Position numbers and translations under genes: made by a program. A DNA stretch of 64,000 nt from Didymodactylos carnosus (taxonomy: Eukaryota > Rotifera > Eurotatoria > Philodinida > Philodinidae): positions 1-64,000 of the forward strand of contig CAJNOQ010000031.1 of the NCBI GenBank assembly GCA_905250885.1, given 5' to 3'. Below, in pieces: positions 11,276 through 23,166 of the stretch. Each line of letters starts with the position of its first letter. Position 1 is the first letter of the stretch. The notes beneath the pieces were generated by a model. It saw only the letters and a list, made by a program, of their open reading frames with translations, searched no databases and was not told where the DNA came from.

Positions 11276-14200
11276 CTTCTGCCTATAAGACTTTTAAATC
11301 TAATCAAGTTTGATCGTATTTATCTTACTTCAAAATAAGAACACTTTTGTAGGAGAAAGCAAAACAATTTTATGTGGACTGATGATTCAGTCTTTCAGGA
11401 ATTTCTGACATTCAGTTTGAGAAAAATCTAAAAAAGTTAAAATCAAGTTTAAGTAAAGCTCATCTAAAAATTACCCTTCTATAAAGCATACCGGATCAGT
11501 TATGCTCATAAATTTATTCGGATACAGATCTATGGTATACTATAACAATGGTTTCTCTCTGATAAGTGATTTATTGAACCAAATATAGAGAGCTAAATGT
11601 ATAAACACATAGTAGCTCTCGGTACAGTCTTAATTATTCAATGTGGATGTAAGGCTGTTTACCATTTATCTATCCAAATTCAACGATGGATTTTAAAACA
11701 TATGTATATATATATACTTCTTGCTTATATCTCTTTTGCAACATGTTTTTTCTTCTTCTTCACATATGTTTGAGAGTGGGAAATTACAACGTAACAAAAT
11801 TCTTTCTCATACTGATTTAAGCTTTAATCTTGAACCAGAACGAAATTGAGAATATAAATTCCCATTATATCATTCTGAAACTTAAACTCTCAAAACACAA
11901 GAGCAATCCTTGCTCGAAGCTAGGATCGAACACACAAAATTGATCTTTGAAGGCGAACTACAAAAACTAATTTTGCTGTTCTTTCTTATATTCTGCACAA
12001 CGATTGAAATACTTACTCCATTATGTGCTTAAAAAATAAACAACTTTTCAAAACTTTTTCTAGTAAAAGACTATACGAACAACTCTAAAGGATACAGATA
12101 AACAGACATTGATTTAAGGAGTCTTCACATTGTGATCTTGTATCATACCCATCATTAATAATGAATTTTACAAAAGTTAAAATTGATTGACTTTAAACGT
12201 AAAATTATTTATGTTTTTGATGGATTACTTCAGTGTCAATTACTTAAAGGAAAAAAACCGTATAAATGTCTGGTTTGGTAATTAATTGTACACACAATTA
12301 TTTGATTTTACTTAAATTCGTTTCAATCCTTTTAAACATATTATGTTTGATAAAAAAACGTTAAAAAATCAAAAAGTATCAATGTAATCGATTGATATAT
12401 GATTATTTTTGCTAAGGTTTTTCGTCAAAATTACATTTATGAAAGAAAATAATAATAATAATATGTAATATGCCTATCATTCATATGGTTTTTTTTCGAA
12501 GTTTTCTACATAGAAGAATAAATAGAATCCATTCAATCAGTGTTTTATTTATTTTGTCAAACAACAAAATTATTAGAATAAAAAAAATATATTTCATTTC
12601 TGAACCTAATAAACAGACAATTCTTCATTATATACAATACAACATATACAGAAATCTGCTTATTTGTGGATTGTGCAGTGAAAATATTTTAGTGTAATAA
12701 GCAATCATTCATCTTCTATTCATTATACTAATTTTAAGTTCTAAATACATAGGATCTTTGCAAACAGCATTATCGTACAAAAAAATGACACTAATAACTG
12801 TGATTATAATGTGGTTCACTTTTTTCAGCTAAGATATTTTCACTATCAGACAGCCATCCACTGCACATGGTGAAGATTATCGCCTCTTATACCTGAAAGA
12901 TATAATCAACACAAAAATCGAATGTTAATTCGCCGGTATTATATATATATATATATCTACATACCGGATCTCAAAATATTTGCAAACGTTACATATTTTA
13001 CGTATACCTCTGCTTTTATTCCTGAAGCAGAGATGCGTAAATGTTAATGTCTGTCAGACAAAACAATGATACTGAGTAAACTGTATTTATTTCTTAGTCG
13101 ATTTCTTCAGCTTTTTTGTAACCTACTTCTGAGAGCGAAGATAATCGTCAATAAAATTTAAGCTTTGTTTTTCGGCAAGGAATAAGCAGCACTTTGAAAC
13201 AACGCACAACACTTTTTATATCAGCCAAGCTTTTGTTGCGGGAGAAATAGCATTTATTCAATTAGTTGCTTAAAAACGACTGCTAGCCTTGATTCATTAG
13301 CAGTTTGTCAGCTTTCTACAAACATTTAGCTGTTTTTTACGTGATAGTGAGACCAGGGTATCATTTTTTTAAAAAATTCTGGTAAGCTGTGATCAGTTGA
13401 GAAATAAATGGTGGTTTTTGAAAATTGGCAATTTTTTATATAAAACCTCCATGAAGAAATATAACAACTTTTTTTAAAATTAGATATTTTGTAAAACAGA
13501 TTGGTGAGCGCGAAGGAAGTTGTATTGAAAAAAATGTCAAATATTAGCAATTGATAGGGTTTTCAAGAGCTACAACATCAGCCGCATCTTTATTACCAGT
13601 GTGCTTATTATTCGAGTGTTAGACAGAAAGAATAAAGATATGAGTGAAAAACAGATTTATTTCACTAGAGCAGAGTATATGATCTCCGACAATTTAGACT
13701 CGTATTATTTTAAAATATAATTAACAAAATTTTGTAGCGAACTGAATGATGCATCGTTTGAAACAGAAATTGACATTCCCCAAGGCACTGAAGCAGAAAT
13801 ATATGCAAAAAACAAATAACATTGCAAATATTTTTGGACATTCAGTATATGTACAAAACGATGGCTTATAAATATGAAATATAGAAATAATTGAATATAA
13901 ACCAGAATATTAACTGATAGTGTTTATTACACAGATAACCAGCTAAATGATATAGATTTGTTTAAAATTAATTAATTATTCGTCTAAATTTTAATAATAA
14001 TAAGTTTGTATCAAACAAAGATCAACAGTTAGTGAAATATTGGTCTCAAATGATTTCTCTCTAATAAAACATAATAGACAAAGAGAAAGAAAAAGAGTAT
14101 TTTCCATTGTTCAATTAAAGCAATAACATTTAATATTTGTATTTATTTCGATGCCATTACCATCTCCATTTCATTTTCTTTTTCTTTTTTTCTTCTCTAT

Positions 14201-15452
14201 TGTGATATGAATAATATGTTGATCAATTATAAATGACATGCATTTTATATGTAAATCGCTTTTTACTTAAATTAAACACCCTATAGGCATTATGTTCTCG
14301 TCCTCATACTATCGTTAGTATTTATTTAAATAAAATGACTGAAATATAGTTGTATTTTTTGTTGGGACGATCGTATTCCAACATTTGTTTTAAATCGAAA
14401 ACATGTAAGTAAAACAACTCACTTTCTTGTCTAAGAGAATTCGTATATCAAAACAAAGTTTAAATGGGTACTTAAACCGGCACACGTTTTACAATAAGAT
14501 TGATCGATCCATACGTGTAATTATTTTAATTATCACTATTTTTTAATATTTATATTAAAGTTGATGTAAAATATGGTAATAAAGAAATAATTTTGTTGAA
14601 TGGTTCATGTACAATAAAAATTTAGCTTCTTATGTTACAGTATTAAATCAAACGCTAAACGCTTCTTATAATCTTCCTGTCGATTTGTATGTTGCTATTG
14701 TCCTTCGTAGTTTATACTGTCGCAGAAGAACAATGAATATGCGAATATCTAACTTGTGCGAGAGCAATTTTAGTGAAGATTACTATCATCGGAAATTGTA
14801 CAATAATGTAAGCTACAACTAACTAGATAGAATCGTTAACGAAAAAAATATGAGAGTCATTACACTTTATGATATTGATTTGATATTGGTTTTATATATT
14901 TGCCACCGTCAGATTGATAACAAATGGGAAACTGATGATGTGCTACCAACTATCCATAGATAATTACCTATAAGAACAATTCGTTTTTTGTTTAATGACC
15001 GCGAACGTAATCCGTTGTTCGAGTTAACATAATAAAGAAAGCACACGAATTAGACGATCTAGATGAAACACCATCCGGATGTTTGTTGCACAAAAATCGC
15101 CACACTTTATGTCGAATGATTGATACTACTGTAATTCGTAACTTATGGAAAAGAGGCGCATTGGGCAACTTTTGCTAAATTTTTCGTGTTATATATCATT
15201 CCAGACAGTTTGAGAAGTTTATTTCGATTATCATACTGATTTCATTATAAACGTTTTAATTGAAACAAATTGCTTTTACACTAGAAACTAAGATTTTAGA
15301 AAACTTAGTAAGGCTTCGAACAAAGTTTGAGCTAGTTTTAGGCTTCGTATAACTTTGCATACTATTACACTGAAAAGTTGATTTTTCGGACAACCCACTA
15401 GCGTGCAAAAAGAATTATTTTCTCCTTAAATATCAAACTCAAAGTGAATTAT
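11276..15452. other. Gene-free AT-rich stretch
   Basis: No coding exon with family resemblance and no RNA gene is visible. Short AT dinucleotide runs occur near 11706-11716 and 12942-12955. The scattered small open frames appear to be chance. Confidence 0.45.
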
Positions 15453-15587
15453 GAACTGTTAGTTTATTGCACAATTGTATCTGATCGGAAACAGTTTTTG
15501 ATAAAATTTGAGCGAACAACAGTATAGTAGTGATACATTATAATAGCGAAGTTCATCAGATACGATCGTGCAATAAACTAACAATTC
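15453..15587. repeat. Short inverted-repeat hairpin (33-bp arms)
   Basis: Arms 15453-15485 and 15555-15587 are near-perfect complements containing GTTAGTTTATTGCAC. About 70 bp lies between them. This is probably a tiny non-autonomous transposon or the remains of one; it encodes nothing. Confidence 0.6.
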
Positions 15588-15690
15588 ATTTTTAGCTAAA
15601 TAGCAGTCAAAACACACAAGATAGTTTTTTCAAATCGTTTTCAAAGCGAATATATACCTCTGAATAAAAATATTTTTTGTTATACTACTG

Positions 15691-15931
15691 GGCGTGGCCG
15701 GCTAATTCTGTTACCGCAAGGGAATTCTATGATATTGTTTCTTCATTTTGTTGTGTTGATATATAACAAACCGAACCATGTAGAGAGTCGGAAAACGTCT
15801 TAAATCAAAGAGAAAAGTCTTGTGAACATTTTAAGATGTCTCGAGACTCTGCATAGTTCAGCTTGGTGTATATCAACACAGCAAAATGAAGAATAAACAT
15901 TACGGAATTCCTTGTGGTAGCCGGCCACGCC
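15691..15931. mobile_element. MITE with GGCGTGGCCGGCTA termini
   Basis: The left terminus begins GGCGTGGCCGGCTA, and its exact complement ends the element at 15931. The similarity continues inward through TTCATTTTG and TGTGTTGATATA, so most of the 241 bp folds on itself. TACTG occurs just outside each end (15686-15690 and 15933-15937), a candidate 5-bp target duplication, with one unexplained base on the right. It has no coding capacity. The GC-rich tips stand out from the AT-rich surroundings. Confidence 0.75.
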
Positions 15932-18900
15932 GTACTGATATTATATTAACCATATTTGCAACATGAGTTTTCTCATCACAGGCCGACAGAAACATTCAAC
16001 GAAGGAGTGTGGTGAGCTCTCAGAAATCCTGGACATCTTTATTCAATGGTTCGAAAGTTTTTATGAAATCTCGCAATCTACCAGAAATCTGGAACTTAAA
16101 GATCTTGAGCATTAATACTCATTGTGACAGGAAGGTTAATGGCTGCTAAAGAATGAATAAAGTTCTGTATCCTTGTTTATTTGCCTACATTTTGCTGTAA
16201 TTTCTGTTTTCTATTCGAGAACATTGATTTCGTACCAATGAGGTACTTTCAAAATCTATTTGACTTCAATTACTTCCACAATAGTTGTAGTTTTTTAATA
16301 TACACATTTTAATAAAATCCCTGTTGTTGAACCCATTTGTCAAAGTCTTATTCTGATTGAAGAAATGGAAAGTATAGGAACATATCTGTTCTTTGCACAC
16401 ATCACATCTTCTCAATTGCTATGTGTTTCGTATAATAATCTGATATTATCGTTCAAAAATATAACAATATGTCTATCTCTCGTTAATTCACTCAATTGAG
16501 TAGCCTAGTTATGCGTTCAGTTTAACGTCGTTCTTTGACATTGAAGATGAATTTAAGACGACGTTATAGAATGTTAAACCAAAAAGAAAAGAATCTGAAA
16601 TTCAATTTTCATTAATAAAAGAATGAAATATCTAGTGTGCAGAGTATGTCATAAGACATATCGTCTCTCCTCCTATATTGAAGAGTACTGAAATAATTCC
16701 TTATTTGTGTCTCTAACGTCATAACGGAGAGAGCATCAATCACCGTTTATCTAAAATGCTTCATATGATATGCACAAAGAACAGTATAACTACATTCATT
16801 CAGATTATTTTTTCCATTTTCTAAATAAAATCATATTCTCGACACTTCATAGTAAATCAAGTTTATTATACTGAAGTTTCCCTTAGAAAATTGAGCATTC
16901 CTGTTCTTATGTCTACAAATAATGCCGATGTGTTCAACAGCATTCAAATATATAGTCCGAAACGGTTACGTCTCAAAAGAGATACTTTTTTTTTGCAAAC
17001 TCACACTCAGTTTTTAATGTCTCCTCTGATGTTGTCTTAAAGCCAGTTATGATGGATTTGTATCTCTTTTGAGAACTTTTGTCCAAAACGGCATAGACTA
17101 ATATACAAAACGACGCACAGAATGACTGATTTCTAATGAAGAAGACAATTTAAAATATTACGCAAAAATTCCTCTGTTTGTGCAGTAACTGAAGAAAATA
17201 TTTCTATTTATTTTTAGTGGAAATATTTTTGTTTTTTCTCACACCATCGTTGACAGAATATGACAACAACGACAGAAATATCATCGATATCAAACGTATA
17301 AGATATTTTTTGTATTTTTCTTTCTTTCGATTTGTGTGTTGGTGTAGTACTAAATACCATGGGAATTGAAATTGTCAAATTATAGTGAAAAGTAATTCGG
17401 TTAAAATTCATGGCATGTCAAAATTTTTATCTTTTCACTGAATAATTACTCAACTTTAGTGTCATTAAGTAAAATGACAATGTTTACATATTAAATGAGA
17501 TAGTTTTGTTAAAATAACACTTATTATAAGAAAAGAATTTGTGTAAAGTGTTAATGGATATGCTTATACCACTTGGTTCAACCACATGCATATAAAACGA
17601 AAAAAGTAGACCACATGTTTCGTGTGATCAAAAATAGAGAAGACAAAAACGGTTGTATTTAGGTAAAGTAGTAGGATTCAGTAGATAAAAGAAGTGAACA
17701 GTTTCCGTATACGACATTTAATTGAAGCGGACATCAATTAACATCTACGTGATCATCCGTTCCATCGTTGCATATAGCTAACGAAAATAGAACTGTTATT
17801 CTATGAAAATACTAAGAAGATATTCTTTAGAACAGACTATTCATACATTTCATTTGCGTGAGCTCCAATTGTTGAAATAAGAACTCGATGATACATTATC
17901 TCATACTGGGTTATCTATAATCACTAGTATTGTGTATGTTTATCTTTATATTTGGCTCAAATTATTTCATTTTTACCTAGAATTTTTGAAATATGATTAC
18001 TTCTACTAAAATAGAATAAGAACAAAAGACAAACGGAAAAATGACGAGCATACACAAGTAGAATTAATAAACCAAACATATATGTCACTCATGTTATGCA
18101 CGTCTTATTGTGTGTGGCATATTTCTTTTGTTAAAACGCATGTTCTCTTTGAATAATGAAAAAAAACAGAAAATTTCAGATGGATAAAAATGTCTTACTA
18201 TGAGACAAGTGTGATGTACATCAAACTTCTACTCTAGTTGTTGAATTGACATTTACGGTACAGTCAGTAATGTTAAACTTTAAGTTTAAAAAAAAAATGA
18301 TTATAATGCTTTACGTCAATGGAAATCTTAAGTTGAATTGAATAACAGATTATACTGAACATCCGTTATCTTTTTATGCTTTTATTTTTGGGATAATCTA
18401 GTTTATTCCTTTGAGATTTTTTTTTACAATCCTAAAGAAAAGTGATTGTGAACATTGATGACAATGAGATTTAAAAAAAACAAAAAAAACGTTTGTCGTT
18501 AATGTCAATCAATCTATTTTATTTTTGTCTCTCTCTCTCTCTTTCTCTCTCGCACTCGTTTCCATTCATTTTTAAGAAGAAAAAAAGAATTAATAGGCGT
18601 GTGATATTTCAAAATAAATTTTAAATAATTTCTAGTTTTTATTTTCTCTTCTCTATAGGTGTCATTGTCAATTTTAGTTAGAGAATTATTGAATAAGATC
18701 TTTTTTGTTTAGTTATGTCAAATTAAGTTGATTTATTTGTAATGCACACAAGACAAACTTTATTTTAGTGAAGAAGAGTTCATTATATTGTTCTCTGATG
18801 AATAGCAAAATAAAAAAAAAAGCTTTAAAGGAATAAAGAAAAAAAAGACAGAAAAAGGATTTCTATTTTTGCCAAGTGTGTGTTAACGAAGATGTTTCGT

Positions 18901-18999
18901 TAGAATAAAAAACATAGAAAAAAAAAGAAAAAAATTAAAGAATATATGCTTTGTATATGGATCATATCACAATTGTCACATTAGATACTGAAAAAATAG
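15932..18999. other. Gene-free stretch upstream of innexin B
   Basis: No gene was found. A hairpin is possible between about 16961 and 17090, where CTCAAAAGAGATAC and its complement face each other. A CT microsatellite occupies roughly 18528-18553. The last part should contain the innexin B promoter. Confidence 0.45.
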
Positions 19000-20388
19000 A
19001 TGGCTAGATATTTAAAAACGTACCGTAGTTATCTGAGGTAAGTATAAGACATTATACGTAATCATATGTAAAATAAAAGATCTCCATTTTGAAATATCTT
19101 TTTATCAAAAAGTAACTTACTCAAACTATTTTACACAAAACTATTCAAAAAAAAATAATCAATCAATGTTCTTCTTCTCTTATTTTATAGGTTTGATGCC
19201 TATGCATTAATTCGTCACTATTGTGGTTTTGGACGAAATGATGATGATTTTGTCGATCGTTTGTCTCGTCATTATAGTGTATTAATATTTTCAATGTTTA
19301 TTATCATTGTCTCATCGGTACAATTTGTTGGTAAACCAATTTCATGTTGGACACCGGCATCATTTACCGATTCTCATATAAGTTATGCCGATTTTATTTG
19401 TTGGATTTCTAGTACATATTATGTATCAACTGAATCTGAAATACCTTATCCAGATGAACATCGTGAACATTCTATTATATTTTATCAATATATTCCATTT
19501 TTACTTATGTTACAAGCATTTGGTTTTTTCTTTCCTGGGTTTTTATGGCGATCATTATCTAAAAAAATTGGATTTTCAATTCAAAAATATATTGATAATT
19601 TAAATTTAAGTCGTACACTATTAATTGAACCACCAAGTTTTCGTCAACAATTTGTACATAATGTTGCCATTCGTCTTGATCAATATTTTCGTTTAAAACA
19701 TGGAAAAAAGAAGATGAAAACTGTCTTTTTATCACAATTTCCTAAATTAACAATTTTATATTTGTCTATAAAACTTATTTATTTATGTAATATTCTTTTT
19801 CAATTATTTACATTGCATTATTTAATGAAATTTCGTTTATCATTATCATCACTCGTTCAACAATTATTTATTCATAGTACTAATTATCATCATGATTCAC
19901 ATCAATTTCCTACAAATGTTTTATGTGATTTTATTGTTCGATTTCTTGGTAAAAATACTCATCGTCACACTGTTCAATGTGTATTACCTGTAAATGTTTT
20001 CAATGAGAAAATATTCACATTTTCCTATTTATGGTTAATAATAATGATGTTATTTTCAATTTATAATCTCATGTTTCAATGGCCATTTTATTTGATTAAT
20101 AAATATGATTTTATCAACGATTATTTGATTGCTCAAAATAAAAAAAAGACAAATAAATTTAAAAAATTAACATCTGATTTCACATCATCATCGTTAATAA
20201 ATAGTAACAACAGTCGCGATTTAAGTGAACAGAAAAATGAACAAATATTGATGAAAAATTTTAATGAACACTATTTGAAAACAGATGGTATTGTTTTATT
20301 AAGACTAATAAAGATTAATACCGATATTGTGACGACATATAACCTCCTTGATGATATTTGGGATTTATACAGAATACAACCCATTTGA
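19000..20388 (+). CDS. Innexin (gap-junction channel protein), copy B
   Basis: Exons are 19000-19037 and 19191-20388, giving 411 residues. The first exon encodes MARYLKTYRSYLR and ends AG|GTAAGT; the second completes Arg and continues FDAYALIRHYCGFG. Hallmarks: DDDFVDRLSRHY, helix 1, FVGKPISCWTPASFTDSH and YADFICW (first-loop cysteines), helix 2, CDFIVRFLG and HTVQCVLPVNVFNEK (second-loop cysteines), helix 4 and a longer Lys/Asn/Ser-rich cytoplasmic tail. The family signature YYQW at helix 2 is altered to FYQY, whereas copy A is canonical. Copy A lies 10 kb away on the other strand, with its 5' end facing this one. The two proteins are clearly divergent, so this is not a recent duplication. 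It is expected to form channels in the plasma membrane. Confidence 0.93.
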
Positions 20389-20620
20389 CATAAATATAAC
20401 TTACATTCTTACAAAATTAAATGAATTCTTTATTGTACACTTTACAATCAACAACGACAATATAGTTGAAAGAATATACGATAGATTTATGTTATTTAAA
20501 GTCGTATGAGTAGTTTGTGGTATATCGTATAATATGATCGATTTATAAATATTTCAAAATAGATTTTGGATAAAAGAAACTTAAGTGACAATTATCGAAC
20601 ATTTTTACAATGGTCTTGGA

Positions 20621-20670
20621 TCTAACGTTTCGTCTTGACGAGTAAAACATTGCTCATCGTTCGCTACAAT
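20621..20670 (-). other. Hammerhead-like motif near the 3' side of innexin B
   Basis: On the minus strand a CGATGAG box is followed by a stem-loop region containing CTCGTC and then ACGAAACGTT. The spacing resembles a hammerhead core (CUGAUGAG, stem II, GAAA), but the first conserved CU is replaced. It directly adjoins a LINE-derived repeat. I treat it as a possible retroelement end, not a proven ribozyme. Confidence 0.25.
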
Positions 20671-20688
20671 TTTTAAGAAATTGATTAG

Positions 20689-20878
20689 TTCTCGTAGAAT
20701 AAATTCTTTAATACATATCAGTAAAAATCGAAACAAACCTTTTAAAAGAATAGCTAAGCCATACTGTGCGTATTGGTTTATCTTTGTTATCGAGCGTGAT
20801 AAAACTCCAGCTCACTTACTAAACCATCGTTTTCCGACAAATGTTCTTCGAAGTGTGTAAAATTTGGATAACTTATTT
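20689..20878 (-). repeat. LINE-derived fragment, copy of 24715-24891
   Basis: About 190 bp match the 5'-ward part of the decayed LINE at 24715-24891 in the same orientation, with scattered substitutions and small gaps. The minus-strand frame common to both copies reads THFEEHLSENDGLVS, so the segment was probably coding in the parent element. Flanks are unrelated, so this is an independent truncated insertion or a local duplication. Confidence 0.7.
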
Positions 20879-21690
20879 GAACATAAACATTTATTGTCCC
20901 TATGTAATAAGGTTGACAAGTTAGATGAAAAAAAGAGATAAACAGCACAAAAAACAGAAAAAAGATACACTCAATTGAAGAGAGGATTTCTGACATCAGT
21001 TTGATAGTGATAGCGAGAAACAACAAATAAGAAATGAAAAAAAATATATATACATAAATAAATAAATAAAACAATTAAACACATGCGTAGATTTAAATAT
21101 TTTTATTACAGCAAGGAACAATTATCTTTTGACATAAGAGCAAATAACACAAAAGCATAGTGAAATCCGTATTAGACACATCAAAACTAAGACCTAGACC
21201 TATAGAAATATATGTTTATGGAGGTTGTAGAAAAACTTTATATATAAACATGTGAATATAAGGAGAATATTTGTAGCACTCATATTGTGGAGTATGATTA
21301 GAAAGAAACTCAATGATATCCAATTTGGTGTGTTTAGCTCTACTTGTAAGTCTACTCATAAATTTATTTTTCCTACAAAACAATGCAGAATGGCACCAAC
21401 TCATTTGGGGATTATACGCCGCCAAAAATGCTGCCTACGTTAACTGATATTGCGTCGCTTCGTGTGCTGTCTCTAAGTATTTACTGTACTTAATCCAATA
21501 ACGATATAAAACTCTTGGGATAAAATTATAGTAGTAACACCATCTCAGCTACATAGATTATAAACAACTCTTAGACCTGAGTAGAATACGTGTTCGATAT
21601 ATTTCTGCTGAATATTGGTAAAAAAACCATATTGAAAATAAAAAAATAAAGTGTGGCAGCGCGTAAGCTAAAATTAGTATACAACGTAAG
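20879..21690. other. Intergenic stretch, no gene recognised
   Basis: AT-rich DNA between the LINE fragment and the large palindrome. The open frames here show no domain. No further repeat was noticed. Confidence 0.4.
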
Positions 21691-22995
21691 ATGCACGGAA
21701 AGCAGACTTCGAGTGAAATTTATTTTTCGACGTTTTACACACCATTCGATAGAGAATTGTGCGCTGATCACGAACATTTGCGCCTCGCCTTTTCTGGAGA
21801 CCGTTTACCGGTCCAAAAATTCAAAAAACTCGGAAGTTGTCAAAAATCCCAAAACCGTAAGGTTTCAAAAATATGGCCATAGCGTTTTCGCGTTTTGATT
21901 TGAACACTTGAAAAAACGTTTTTCAGATTCAGGATTGAAAATTGAATCTGAACAGGTATCTTTCACAGCTTCAGACCGAAAACTAAATTTTCGCAAGGGA
22001 CTGAAACCGGAACATCCCAAAAACGCAACGCAGACTTCACAGGCCTAATTCAGGATTTGCTAGAGGCACTAGAACAAAAAGTTTTGCATGGTTAGATTCG
22101 CCAGATGCTCCTCTTCGACACAACCAACAGTTTTTTTTAAATTTGGTTTCCTCGCTGACAAAAATTCATTTTTTCTAAATCAGAAATGAAAAAGTCGAAA
22201 TTCTCAATTTTCTCCAACAGAACTCAACTTCTATGGCACAAAAGATATCATATTTGGAATCAGGATCAAAAGACAAATCAACTGCTATATATTTCGAAGT
22301 TTTTAGTTCATTTTTATTTTTTGGTGAAAATCTCGTGATTTTTCAACGTAAAACTTCGAAAAAAAATTGAAGTACTCTGACAGGATAGAGATATATATCA
22401 CTCGACTCATCTTTTGATACTGATTCCAAATATGATATCTTTATTCCATAGAAGTTGAGTACTGTTGGAGAAAATTGAGCATTCCGAGAAGAATTCCGAC
22501 TTTTTCACTTCTGATTTAGAAAAAATGAATTTTTGTCAGCGAGGAAACCAAATTTAAAAAAAACTGTTTGTTGTGTCGAAGAGGAGCATCTGGCGAATCT
22601 AACCATGCAAAACTTTTTGTTCTAGTGCCTCTAGCAAATCCTGAATTAGGCCTATGAAGTCTGCGTTGCGTTTTTGGGATGTTCCGGTTCCAGTCCCTTC
22701 CGAAAATTTAGTTTTCGGTCTGGAGCTATGAAAGATACCCGTCTAGATTCAGTTTTCAATGCTGAATCTAAAAATAAAAAGATCAGAAGTCCATCTCATA
22801 ATCAGCAAAAACTGGAGCGCTTTTTCTAAAATCTCAGAATTTTTTGGTTTTTGAGACCTTGCACGTTTTTTAAATTTTTGGACCAGCTGCCTCCAAAAGA
22901 ATCAAGGGTCATTCGTGATCAGCGCGAAATTCTCTATCCGATGGTGTGTAAAAGAATCAGAAAAAAATTTCACTTGATCTTTGCTTTCCGTGCAT
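21691..22995. mobile_element. 1.3 kb long-arm palindromic (foldback) element
   Basis: The sequence begins ATGCACGGAAAGC and ends with the exact complement GCTTTCCGTGCAT. The two arms, about 600 bp each, mirror one another almost throughout, with the centre near 22343. The inner arms are closest, for example CTCGCTGACAAAAATTCATT near 22150 against its complement near 22530. The outer arms carry more substitutions and a small indel. No transposase ORF is present, so this is a non-autonomous foldback element. No convincing target duplication flanks it. Confidence 0.85.
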
Positions 22996-23166
22996 GTTAT
23001 ATTTATAAACATTACTGGAATATCACGGAAAATTATTCTTAACGCATTATATATTTCTTATTAAACGTATACGGATAGCAATAAAAATCCCCCATCCGAG
23101 TTTGGTTGTTATATATATTCCTAGATATTTAAAAACTTTGACATACTCAATCTGTATACCACGGTA

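Noticed and set aside
11900-11990. A possible tRNA gene suggested by GGATCGAACAC
   Set aside because: No cloverleaf arms could be paired around it.
18528-18553. CT run as a regulatory element
   Set aside because: An ordinary microsatellite with no other evidence.
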